A DNA stretch of 64,000 bases from Chlorophyllum brunneum (lineage: Eukaryota; Basidiomycota; Agaricomycetes; Agaricales; Agaricaceae), in the NCBI GenBank assembly GCA_963576785.1, contig OY756143.1, forward strand, positions 434,001 to 498,000. Direction: 5' to 3'. The first letter of the stretch is position 1; each line of letters starts with the position of its first letter. The translations under genes and the position numbers were made by a program. Below the pieces are notes generated by a model. It was not told where the DNA came from. It did no database searches and was given only the letters and a program-made list of their open reading frames with translations. Shown here piece by piece: positions 1 through 9,786 of this stretch.

Positions 1-2136
1 GAGTATTTCTTGGCGTAACTCGGCGTTTGGTGGTGCATATATTCTTCCTTCGAACATAGGTAATCCATCCATTTCCCATATCCCCTCTGGTCGTTTCTCC
101 TTTTCTTTTAGCCACTGTGTTTCTCTCCTTTGCTCCTTTCATAATCGGTATTTCAGATCCTCTTCTCCCGATATTTCCCAAATTTGTCTGATCTCGGTGA
201 TAGTGTTGTTGAATAAGTGGTCGGGTAATAGCGTGATATCTGTGTTATCTCTGGTGGTGTCCGTTTTTGCTAGTCTTGATAGCATGTCTGCTTTTGTGTT
301 TGTCTTTCCGGGTATGTGTTTTAGTGTGTAGCGATATTCTTGTAGTTCCAGTTGCCATCTTGCCTGTCGTCCTGTGAGTTGTTGTGGTTTCCTGAAGTAT
401 TCTAAGTTCTTGTGGTCCGTCCATATCTCGAATGGTTCATTGGCATTGAGTAGGTACTGTCTCCACGTTTTGACTGCTTCCCGGATTGCTAGTAGTTCTT
501 TGTCGTAGATTTGGTAGTTTCGTTCTGCCGGTATCATTGTTCTTGAGTGAAAGGCGATTGGGTGCCACTGATCATTCTGGTTTTGTGACAACACCGCTCC
601 TACTCCATATCCCGATGCGTCTACTTCTACCCTGTATTGTCCTTTGTCTTGAGGCATTGCTAGTACTGGTTCGCTCGTGATCTTTTCCTTGATCTTCTCA
701 AATGCCTGTTGTTGTCGTTCTGACCATGACCATTGCGCATCTTTCTTCTTCAGCTCGTGTAGGGGTGTTGCTATGTTACTGAAGTCTTGTATGAATCGTC
801 GGTAGAAGTTTGTGAAACCCAGGAATTTTTCGACGTCTTTTACGGATTTGGGTGTTGGCCATTCTTTTACTGCTTTCACCTTCTCTTCCTCCATTTTGAC
901 GCTGCCTTGTCTGACTATAAAGCCCAATATGGGTATTTCCTTCGTGTCGAACACACATTTTGATCGTTTGAAATAGAGTTGGTGCTTGGCTGCAATGTCT
1001 AAGAACCGCGTTGTTCTTTTCTCGAGTTCTTCCTGTGTGGTTCCTGGGATGACAAAATCGTCCATGTAGTTGACAAGCGATCCCTCATGTAACATTTCCT
1101 GAAATACTGTGTTCATCATCCTCTGGAAGGTTGCCGGTGAATTACTCATCCCAAAGAACATGACTGTAGGTTCGAATAACCTGCTGTTTGTTACAAATGC
1201 TGCCTTCCATTCATCCCCTTCTCTGATCCTGACGTTGTTATATCCCCAAATGATATCGAGCTTGTTGAATACCTTCGCGTCCTTTAACCGGTCTAGGACT
1301 TCGCCTATGAGTGGCAGTGGCGTCTTGTCTTTGATGGTGTGTTCATTCAGCTTTTTGTAATCCTGTACCAGGCGTTTTGTTCCGTCCTTCTTTGGTATGA
1401 AGAAGCGTGGGGTGGCGTAGGGGGATTGTGATGGTCTGATTCATCCTGAGGCAAGGTTTTCGTCGAGGAATTTCTGTAGTTCCTGCTTCTCCATTATTGT
1501 CATTGGGTAGACCTTGGACTGTAGTACCGGGGGTGCATCTTCGGATAGATTTATCTCGTGGTCCCATACCGTGTGTTCGGGTAGTTTGTCAAAGTTTTTC
1601 TTGTTGAATAGGTGGGTGTATCATCGGAGGTATGGTGGTAGATCTTCATTGTTCGTCTGGTCCGCCTTTTTCTCTTCAATGTGTTCTCTGATTGTCCGTA
1701 TTCTCTCGTTGAACCGTATGTCACTATGTGATATTTTGCAATCATCTGGGCATCTGGTGAATCGTATGACGTGATTGTTCCAATCGATCTCCGGGTTATG
1801 CTTGACCAGCCAGTCGTGTCCGAGATATAAGTCCGCACTTTCCAATTGTGTTACTAGAGCATCGATTTGTTCTGTATGGTTGCCGTTGTTTAATACCAGT
1901 TGTGCTTTGTCCGTTATTTCTCCTTTTTTGTTTTCTGTTCCGTCGGCATTGATTACCCTGATCGGGGTTTCCAGGGGTTTAGTCGGAATCTGTTCTTTGT
2001 CTACCATTCGTTGTGCTATGCACGTGTGGGTGCATCCGGAGTCTACAAGGGTTGTGATTTGTCTGCGTCCTTTTCTTGTCTGGATTGTTGAGTCGAGGAG
2101 AAGTTCGCGCGTGGAGTTTCGTTTCTGGGGGATCAT
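1..2136 (-). pseudogene. pol: Gypsy A pol: aspartic protease, RT, RNase H and start of integrase, with TGA breaks
   Basis: Reading from 2136 (Met-Ile-Pro-Gln-Lys) the frame encodes a retroviral-type aspartic protease with DSG in TLVDSGCTHTCI. It continues into a Ty3-type reverse transcriptase with the YMDD active site (about 1075) and RNase H (RVEVDASGYGVGAVLS, about 640-590). The frame stays constant but carries TGA codons at 1623-1621, 1443-1441 and 141-139. The first two fall where the related copy C has CGA, that is CpG to TpG changes. The third is shared with gypsy B and D. Upstream of the Met the same frame remains open into the end of gag. Confidence 0.9.
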
Positions 2137-2195
2137 GTATCGTCTTTTGTGGGCTAAAACAGAAACTCTAGATTTATTGGCTCGCGGGTTTGTGC

Positions 2196-3440
2196 CTACT
2201 CGGAGCCTTCGACAAATTCCTCTTTCTCCTCCATTTCTCGTTCATCTTCCTCGTTGATCTCTCTGATATGCGCTTTCTTGGGTGCCCGGCAGTTCTTCGA
2301 GATGTGGCCCTGTTTGCCACAATTGTAACACGTTATCTTGGTGTATGTGACTTTCGTCTTCTTCCTGCAGTATTTGGCAATATGCCCGTAGAGGTTGCAG
2401 TTGTAGCACCTCGGTTTCCCATTCTGATCGGTGTCTGCTTTTTGTCTTCCTATCTCCATGGGTTGTCCTCTACCTCCATAAGTAACTCCGGTGGTGGTTC
2501 TGACATCTCCTCGGGTGATGTCCGTTGCTTCATACCCTTGTCCTACTGCAAGGATTGTAGTTTTCCATTTGGTGTATGTTGTTGGGACAGAGGTTGTCGG
2601 GTAGCCTACTATGGTTCGGATGATGTCTGCTCGGGTGTGGCGTTTGAGGAGGAATATTGCGTGGGTGTCGTCTGTCCCCACTTGGGCTTTCAATACCTCG
2701 AATTCGATTAAGAAATCTGCCATGTTCTTCTTCCCTTGTTTGAACGTCTCAATTTCTCCTTCTGCTATGGCTTTCCTATTTCCCAAGGAAAATGTGGCTT
2801 CTATTTCCTTTGTAAAGTCATCCCAATCTGGTGTTTTCTTGTTCTGGATGGCTTGGAGTTGCGTGTTGGCGTAAGGGCCTGCTAGCCCCCCTTTCATTCT
2901 TGCCAAAATTGCTACTATTTTCTGTTCTTCTTCTTCTATCTTGTTGAACATCAGCCATAAGGATATGGCTCTCCACCAATCATCAAATCTGGTTCTATCC
3001 CCATTGAAATATCCTGGCTCCGGGGCTAGGTTTTTTGGGATGTTGACTTCTTCTGTCATTTCTGGTTCTGTTTCTGGTTCGCTGTGTTCGTTTGCGTGGG
3101 TCTCGGTGATTTCTCTATCAGCTGTGGCGTCGGCGACTTCTATGTCGATTTCTTCTTCAGATGCGGCTAGTTCCTCGTCTGTACTGTGTTCGGATTCTTT
3201 CTCGTAGGTCTCGACGATATCTATATCGGATGTGTTCTCAGCGACTTCTATGTCGAATTCGGTTTCGAATAGAGCTGTACTTTCGTCTACGCTGTGTTCG
3301 GATTTCTGCCGTTTAAGGCCTTCAGGGATTTCTGATTCTGTTGATCGTTTAGATCCTGTTGCTATAGGTGAACCCTGGATGTCTGTTGGTCTCAGAGCTC
3401 TGTGTCTTCTCGGTGTTCTCAATGAGCTACTGTTGCTCAT
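2196..3440 (-). CDS. gag: Gypsy A Gag nucleocapsid polyprotein, 414 aa, intact
   Basis: The protein has an acidic, low-complexity N-terminal third, then a retrotransposon Gag capsid region (about residues 140-300, including WWRAISLWLMFNK). Two C-terminal CCHC zinc knuckles follow: CYNCNLYGHIAKYC and CYNCGKQGHISKNC. By family knowledge, Gag assembles virus-like particles and binds the element RNA through the knuckles. The ATG is 94 nt inside the 5' LTR. The pol frame overlaps its 3' end in the -1 register. No stop codons are present although pol in the same copy is broken. Confidence 0.93.
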   Translation of the reverse strand: MSNSSSLRTPRRHRALRPTDIQGSPIATGSKRSTESEIPEGLKRQKSEHSVDESTALFETEFDIEVAENTSDIDIVETYEKESEHSTDEELAASEEEIDIEVADATADREITETHANEHSEPETEPEMTEEVNIPKNLAPEPGYFNGDRTRFDDWWRAISLWLMFNKIEEEEQKIVAILARMKGGLAGPYANTQLQAIQNKKTPDWDDFTKEIEATFSLGNRKAIAEGEIETFKQGKKNMADFLIEFEVLKAQVGTDDTHAIFLLKRHTRADIIRTIVGYPTTSVPTTYTKWKTTILAVGQGYEATDITRGDVRTTTGVTYGGRGQPMEIGRQKADTDQNGKPRCYNCNLYGHIAKYCRKKTKVTYTKITCYNCGKQGHISKNCRAPKKAHIREINEEDEREMEEKEEFVEGSE

Positions 3441-3520
3441 ATACTGTCGTCCTGGTCGGAGGCTATTATTCCAAGCCTAGCTACAAATAGTGGCACCTCT
3501 CTTGCAAGGTGAGTCGAATG

Positions 3521-3532
3521 ACACTTTACCAA
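3521..3532 (-). other. Gypsy A primer-binding site, complementary to its own LTR
   Basis: On the element strand the sequence is TTGGTAAAGTGT, starting 2 nt after the 5' LTR. It is the exact reverse complement of the LTR segment at 3617-3628, which lies downstream of the TATA box. This is the arrangement of self-primed Tf1/sushi elements, where the 5' end of the mRNA folds back to prime. Confidence 0.8.
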
Positions 3533-3533
3533 A

Positions 3534-3798
3534 TGTTACGACCTTAGTCTGAGACTCAGGTTGCAAGTCTTTGGATAAAGACAAGGAAGTAGAGAAGAGA
3601 GTAAGGGATGATACGATTGGTAAAGTGTAAGGAATACATCAAGTATTACTATACTTTATATACTAGTAGTGGCGGCTAATAATAAGGGAGATGAGTAGAC
3701 GAGTCAGATAGGAGGCATAGCCTTTAGAGATGAAACAGGAGATGGAACGAGGAGTGAAACAGGTGTGAGGGTACATGAGCTATCTATAGTTCATAACA
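3534..3798 (-). repeat. Gypsy A 5' LTR (265 bp, internally shortened)
   Basis: It is bounded by TGTTACG...CATAACA inverted ends and contains the TATATAAAG promoter block and the self-primer segment (3617-3628, plus-strand TTGGTAAAGTGT). Other LTRs of the family here are 293-294 bp. This one lacks about 29 bp in U3 between the GTACATGAG and CTATCTATAG positions near 3775-3781. Confidence 0.92.
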
Positions 3799-4673
3799 TG
3801 GGGTTTACCCTGGCGCTTCTTGGGCTTCTTCTTCTTCTTCTGGACGTTAATCCAGGTAGGAGTAGGAGGAGAAGGCTGAGGGGGCTGCCCACTCAGATTG
3901 GCAGGGTGGCGAGGACCTCTCGCAGGCTGGGCCCTGGTATTGCCTCCAGGGTGGAAGCGGTTCCAGGGTGGTCCAGGGCGAGTCCTGGGGATATTGCCCT
4001 GAGGGCGAGCTTGGTAGTTGGCAGTGGCGGCAAAAGAGGCTTGTGGGTTAGACATGTTAGGTCTTGACCCTTCACGTCTTGACCACTCAGCATTTATAGC
4101 CTGCTGAACTACCTCCCAGGTCATATCCACAACATCGTGATTATTCGCCAATGTTGTTTGTGCCACAGCATTCCAATCCGGTGGTAATGCGTTCAAAGCG
4201 ATCATCACGCCTAGAACTTCTGGCAATTTTACTTTAGCTGTTTCTAATTGAGAAGCCATTGTTCTCAATTCAGCTAGATCCATTGCTGGATCTTGATTCC
4301 CTGAAATGCGCTTTCGCAACATTCTTTGGAGAATTGAATACACCACGGCAGGAGAAGGTGTTCCAAAGCGGGTTTTCAAATCAGTCCAGAGGAATCCAGG
4401 AGCATCATGCCCATGGAGTAACAGGGAATCAGGTAAGGTACCATTAATAACAGCCAATGCCTGACCTCTCAATTGTTCTCTCCTTCTGTCTTCCTCCGTT
4501 AAGGTGGTAGGATTGGCAGGAGAGAGATCCTGGTCTGTCACAGTCCATCCAGACTGGTCAGAACCAGTGACAGAAATGAGGGTTAGGGCATCCTGAAGCC
4601 TTCTAGACCAGAATGCATAGTTCTTTGGCCCATTGAGCTTAGGTAAACCAGCGACGATATTATTAGTAGACAT
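3799..4673 (-). pseudogene. gag: Copia gag N-terminal part, truncated by gypsy insertion
   Basis: It starts MSTNNIVAGLPKLNGPKNYAFW, the Ty1/copia Gag (UBN2-like) signature, and is near identical to residues 1-290 of the complete copia polyprotein at 19,254. The frame is open to the gypsy LTR at 3798 and would read into it. There is a Pro/Arg-rich stretch and a KKKKKPKKRQGK basic patch near its end. No CCHC knuckle is visible in this family's Gag. Confidence 0.9.
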
Positions 4674-4820
4674 AATATCTTCGTCGAGTGTATTTCTTTC
4701 TAGAAGAAAATTCTCGTATCAGCAATGATCAAATACAAGGATAACTCTGTCAGGTGAAGCCCTATCATCCTATCTCAGTTAGAGGGGATGATAATGGTTT
4801 AACCATCGGTAAGGCTACCG

Positions 4821-4832
4821 GGGCCCATAACC
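4821..4832 (-). other. Copia primer-binding site, initiator tRNA-Met anticodon-loop type
   Basis: Directly after the LTR the element strand reads GGTTATGGGCCC. Its complement GGGCCCATAACC is the anticodon stem-loop of eukaryotic initiator tRNA-Met, which Drosophila copia uses as a half-tRNA primer. The plus strand here carries the tRNA-like version. Confidence 0.8.
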
Positions 4833-5403
4833 TGTTGAGGAAACGACCGTAATGAGTTGTTTGCTGGGGGCAGCAGTAAACGCAGTGGGAGAGAACATAG
4901 GGTCTACTCACTGAGATAATAAGCTTCTATCTGATACCTGTAGAAAGGTAATTCGGATAGACAGATATTATTGATGAAGCAGTTAATGTCAGATAAGTAG
5001 AGGTCGAAGTCGATTAAATCGATTGAGGTGTTGTACTCAAAGAGATAGGCAATGATGAAGAAGTTGTTCGATTGAACAAGATGCAGAACTAGGTCTGCTA
5101 CATGGGGTTTATATACATATTGTAACATGTGCGAGTCATACTACATAAAATACTAGCATTGCATGGATTGTTCCTTATGACTCCCTTTAACTGCGGCATA
5201 GTGCCTGCGGAGTACTGCGGAACATAGTATCTAGTCATTGGTACTATGTAGAATAATCTATCAAGTACTTATGACCCTCATCGTATGCAGAGCAACTCAT
5301 AGGAAGTTACTACGGAATGAAGTTACTGGAAAGTAACGGATCAGTCTATTATTATCATAATGACTTCATAGTCTATTTCTAGAATATGTCCGAAACTTCA
5401 ACA
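4833..5403 (-). repeat. Copia 5' LTR, minus strand (571 bp)
   Basis: Ends are TGTTGA...TCAACA. It is homologous along its length to LTRs at 18,522, 25,315 and 26,575, and contains a TATATAAACCCC promoter block (plus-strand complement near 5108-5118). Confidence 0.93.
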
Positions 5404-7335
5404 AGTGAGAGAGAGAGATTGATAGAAAAGAAACTACCGACTCGCAATCACAAGGGGAAACATCAAACGGTACATAGCATGTGGGCGGATATTTTACCCG
5501 GCACCACAGGAAAGATGGAAGTAGAAGGAAAACTATGTAAAATAGTAGACAAATGAGGAGGGGAAGAATAGAGAAATGAGTTGGAAATCATAACCAGGAG
5601 AGGAAAAGAAAAGAGAGAAAAGAAGAGGAAACTACGCAGGTGCAGACCCAAACCTCCTTTGGACTTGATGACGATGTAATGGTGGTATTGAACCGGCACG
5701 GATATGAGGGCGTTCAGGTTCTGGAGGGAAGCTGAACGCGGAGGGATTGTGGCGTAAGAAGTTGACGAATGTTTTGATTGTGTTGACGCCAAAGTGGTGA
5801 TTGAAGTTGTTACAACGATACAGGATGTGTGACTGCGTTTGCACCATTTGACTGTTGCAGTGGTGGCATGTTAGGTCCTTGTTGGGGAAGAATCGGAGTC
5901 AATACTCCCCGATCGGGGCATGGCATAGGATGGTGCAACATGCTCTTGCAAAGAGCTGAGGCTGGTATCCGCATTCTCGTATCCAGGGACCGGACTTGAT
6001 GTGCAACGGTAAGGCGGAAGCTCCGTTTGCTCACACCGGGAGGTGGAGGAAGGAGCTACCGCTGTAAGTCTTGAACCCGAACATGGCCTGCCATGTGTGA
6101 ATGGTGCGTTCGGCAGACTTCTTGTGAAGGTAGTCAATCGAGTTCGGTACTCGGTGATTTCGACCCTGGTTAGGCCAGGCGACCGTTTGGATCCAGTTGT
6201 GCATGGCTTTTTGTATCCTGTACTTGCATTTCGACGACGTGTGATAAAATGAAAGGCGGTGTCGGTCTGACTTGTTGAACCAAGCCAGGAGTACCTTCAA
6301 GGTGAGGATGGACTGTCGTTGGCAGGAATGCGGTGAACAGTCGAGTAGGAGCCGGGAGGCCACGATGGAGTCGGTGAACACATGAATGTGCTCAACCTGG
6401 TCGTAATCGGCAGTAGCGAGCACCTTGGTGATACCTAAGTACTGTGCTACCAGTTCTGTGTCCGTCGACGTAGTTCCTCTGAGCCTCTTCATAATAGAGC
6501 TCCCGCCATCAAGATGTCGAATGGTAGCTGCTGCCATGAACTGGCTGGCAAGCGGGTTGGGATTGGGGTAGACCGAGCCATCCATACCGATCGTGATAGA
6601 TTTTGCGTCCGTCATCGCATTCATTGTTACATTGTCCCAAAGCATCTTCGAGAGGTGAGGGTTGTCCCGGTTGAATCCTATAAAAGTTACATTAGTAGAG
6701 AAACGGTCAAGTAACCTATGTCCGGGCCAGAGAGATTTAGAAATGGAACTGAAATGTTCTATATACCGAGTCTCGGGGGTGGGGCGTGAAAAGTCCATCA
6801 CAGCTCCTAATGTCTTCTTCTTCTGAACCTCCGTGAAGTTCTTGATGTGAAGTTGGTGGGGGGAAGAGTGATACTCCTTTGTCAATCTTGCCAGTGCGTG
6901 TTCATCATCCAACGTATGAAGCCTCGACGATTGTCGTTCGGCCAACTTTCGGAGATGAAGCTTGATGGGCATCAGCTCCGCAAGGGACTTGACGCCGCCA
7001 GTAGGGGAGGTGCGGAAGGCCCCAGTAATCCAGAGCGCCGCCCTTTGTTGCATTCTGTTTAGGATCTCACAAGTTCCCTTGGTGCGGGATCAATCGTGGA
7101 ACCAGAGTCGGAATCCATATGTCACAACCGGTACGACACACGACCGGTATAGGAGTCTCTTGTTACTGGGGGACAGGCCCCTAACGGAGTTCCCCAGCAT
7201 TTTCATCGCCTTGATGGTGGATATCGCCTTGGTGGAGTAGAATCAAACGTGTTCCTTGAACGTCAATGTCCGGTCAAAGTAGAAGCCGAGGTACCGCCAA
7301 TGGGTCTTCGGTTTGAGGGGGTTGCAACCTGTGAA
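5404..7335 (-). mobile_element. LINE3: 5'-truncated Tad/I-type non-LTR retrotransposon fragment
   Basis: It contains the end of the RT, the RNase H domain and the 3' UTR. The 5' truncation joins copia gag sequence at about 7336. The 3' tail is cut at 5404 by a copia LTR, so the poly(A) end is left of the window. A 1,080-bp block (5757-6836) appears identical to LINE1 (9513-10,592), while the flanks on both sides are clearly divergent. Confidence 0.9.
6031..7335 (-). pseudogene. LINE3 ORF2 C-terminal part: thumb and RNase H
   Basis: The frame runs from about 7335 to 6031 with TGA codons at 7245-7243 and 7092-7090; both correspond to Arg CGA in other copies. The RNase H domain shows GMDGSVYPNPN, ELVAQYLGI and FTDSIVASRLL, the D-E-D core of the Tad/I lineage. 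The last 340 codons are open and end HLPV as in the other LINE copies. Confidence 0.88.
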
Positions 7336-8929
7336 GGGGATGACCCCCTTCGACCTGATGAGGCACATGGATGTGCCTAGACCTGTTCCTGCTCCCACTC
7401 CTCCGACCACTCGTGTACTAGTGAGTGAGAGACCAAAGTCTCTTACTTGGGTTAATCCCAAGAAGGTCCAGCAGGCACGAGAGAACGCTCGTGCTGAGCT
7501 CGAGAAAAAGGTGCATGCTGAAGCTCGAAACTTATGTTTCACCACCCTGCTCGAAAACTCACTGCGGATCCAACAGGTGACCACCTGGCACAACTGCATC
7601 ACTGGTCCTTCGCCAATGCAAATGGCGAAGAAACATGCTCTCGATCGATATGATCGAAGAATGCACGAGGTCTCTCATCCCTACACCCAACAAGGATGAT
7701 CGGTGACACCTCCCAGTGCACCTTCAGTTCCTTCTGGTCACCCCCCAGGTTGTACCTGTGAGGGCCACACGAGGGTGAGTAAATGGTTCCTAAAGCATAG
7801 TAACCCCGACATTAATGCGACTCGCGTATGCTTCTCTTTCCTCTTACCCCTTGGTTCACCATACACCTTATTGGTTTCTCCCAAATTTGGGACGAAAATT
7901 AATTTGGCTATGCACCATGTGGTAAAGATCCCAAGCATGGACTCCGTCGCCCAGGGCAACTCACTTGAACCTGCACAGGTTCAGCTGTTCTACCTTCCTC
8001 CTAGGGAGGAAATAGTAGCTCCAGCTGTCAGGACCTATGACAAAGAGTTTCCTCCTCTTCCTCGGGCCTCCCCTCCAACAGAGCAATTCCAGAGTAAGCA
8101 AGACCACTTACAGGCGACCTGCCACACTTACAGTGTTGGTAGATGAAGCCTTCAAGCAGCTTGAGAGCGAGAAGGAGGTTGATGACCTCATGGCACTGGC
8201 TCAGGATGTTGCCTATGACATCCGCGACCCCAGGAACCCTGCGAACGTCGCAGGACCCTCTTCTGGGCCTCTCCCGAAGTCTCCGAAGTCCAAACCTTTT
8301 GCTTCGGCACCTCAATCTGAGGTGTCTCTCGGACTTTCATTGACCAACTACGGAAGTGACTTCAAGAAGAAGGGAGGAGCTGGGTACGTGATCAATTCGA
8401 TCTCAGATACTCTTACTAACCCTGATACACAGTCCTGTCACCAACATGCCAACCGGCTGTCTTCACAAGAAGAAGGGCAAGGGCAAAAGGAAGGAACGTC
8501 GGGGGCCAAGCATGTAAATACTCAATCAGGATCTTTAGGATCCCATAATTATGTATTTTCACGTGTAACAATGAATGAGAAGTGTTTTAACACTTCTCAA
8601 TTTTCTTGCTTCTCAACACGCATGCCCAATCAGTTTTTAAGAGTACTGGATCAAATTAGATCTTGATCACTAAGCAATGATCAAATCATAACACCACTAG
8701 AAGAATATAGTGACGTATGGTTATTAGACTCAGGGGCATCATGTCATTATATCCCTTATGCAGAAGACTTCATCAACTTCGAAGAACTCGAAGTTTCAAT
8801 TCCAATTAAGACTGTAGGAGCACAAGGCCCCTACCTTAATGTGGTTGGTCTTGGCATAGTTATGCTTAAGCATAGAGTCTATAACAGGAAGACTGACAGC
8901 GTTCAACCAATGCAAATATTAATATATCC
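7336..8929 (+). mobile_element. Older copia element, piece 1 of 3 (gag-protease region)
   Basis: It starts mid-gag, aligned to about 20,200 of the complete copia, and ends in the protease/pre-integrase region, where the LINE1 insertion begins. Pieces 2 and 3 are at 15,715-18,521 and 25,888-27,145. The ORFs are broken (TGA at 7697-7699, a deletion in the SKRFSLTQ region near 8096, TGA at 8664). The protease site WLLDSGASCHY is still visible at 8720-8752. Confidence 0.9.
7336..8929 (+). pseudogene. Copia gag-PR fragment, decayed
   Basis: This is homologous to residues about 317-860 of the complete copia polyprotein. Many Arg codons of the younger copy are Gln, Cys, His or Trp here, or stops, from CG to TG or CA changes. 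The DSGA aspartic protease motif is retained. The frame continues across the LINE insertion to 15,715. Confidence 0.85.
8915..8929 (+). repeat. Target-site duplication of LINE1, left copy
   Basis: AATATTAATATATCC is repeated exactly at 15,715-15,729. It is copia sequence present once in the complete element (near 21,805-21,820). Confidence 0.93.
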
Positions 8930-9786
8930 TTTTTTTTTTTTTTTTTTAAATCAACAATTTATATAGTGGTGCTCGAACGCAGTCCACGTGTACATACATA
9001 CAAAGGCAGAATGTACAGAATGTTCAGAGAAGGGAAAGTAAACTACAAGTAAACTAACCCCACGAGACTCGTCGACCTCTAGCGCATACACTAGAGAGAT
9101 GTTTGGTACCTACAATGTTCAGCGGAAAAGGGAAAGAAAGGAATTTGGAAAGAGAGAGAGTGAGAGAGAGAAATCGATAGAAGAGAAACTATCTACTCAC
9201 AATCACAAGGGGGAACATCAAACGGTACATAGCATGTGGGCAGGTATTTACCCGGGCACCACGGGAGAGATGAAAGTTGAATGAAAACTATATAAAATAG
9301 TAGACAAGTGAGGAAAGGGGAGATAGAGAAATGAATTGGAAATCCGTAACTGGGAGAGCAAAAGAAAAAAGAGAAAAGAAAAGGATCCTATACAGGCGCA
9401 GACCCAAACCTCCTCTGGACTTGATGACGATATAACGGTGGGATTGAACCGGCATGGATGTGAGGGCGGTCAGGTTCCAGGGGGAAGCTGAACGCAGAGG
9501 GGTTGCAATGCAAGAAGTTGACGAATGTTTTGATTGTGTTGACGCCAAAGTGGTGATTGAAGTTGTTACAACGATACAGGATGTGTGACTGCGTTTGCAC
9601 CATTTGACTGTTGCAGTGGTGGCATGTTAGGTCCTTGTTGGGGAAGAATCGGAGTCAATACTCCCCGATCGGGGCATGGCATAGGATGGTGCAACATGCT
9701 CTTGCAAAGAGCTGAGGCTGGTATCCGCATTCTCGTATCCAGGGACCGGACTTGATGTGCAACGGTAAGGCGGAAGCTCCGTTTGC

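Larger units (their letters stand above)
1..3798 (-). mobile_element. Gypsy A: Ty3/gypsy chromovirus-type retrotransposon, 3' part beyond the window
   Basis: In element direction this runs 5' LTR (3798-3534), self-complementary primer site (3532-3521), gag (3440-2196), then PR-RT-RNase H down to position 1. The remainder (integrase, chromodomain, ORF3, 3' LTR) lies left of the window; the same family is complete in gypsy B at 38,508-44,957, and position 1 here corresponds to about 41,131 there. It sits inside the gag gene of a minus-strand copia element, so it is the youngest layer of this nest. Gag is open, but pol has three TGA codons. Confidence 0.93.
3799..5403 (-). mobile_element. Minus-strand copia element, 5' half (LTR, PBS, gag)
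   Basis: In element direction: LTR 5403-4833, half-tRNA primer site 4832-4821, leader, and gag from 4673 to 3799. At 3799 it is cut by gypsy A, with the rest presumably left of the window. The right end abuts LINE 3'-UTR sequence at 5404, so this copia inserted into the LINE at 5404-7335. It is the same family as the complete element at 18,522-25,887. Confidence 0.9.

Noticed and set aside
1775..2711. Plus-strand open frames (160 aa and 173 aa) opposite gypsy gag and protease, recurring in every copy
   Set aside because: They are antisense shadows of gag/pol; their conservation follows from the sense coding sequence and they show no domain.
8930..8947. Plus-strand T run as a terminator
   Set aside because: It is the complement of the LINE1 poly(A) tail, bounded by the target duplication.
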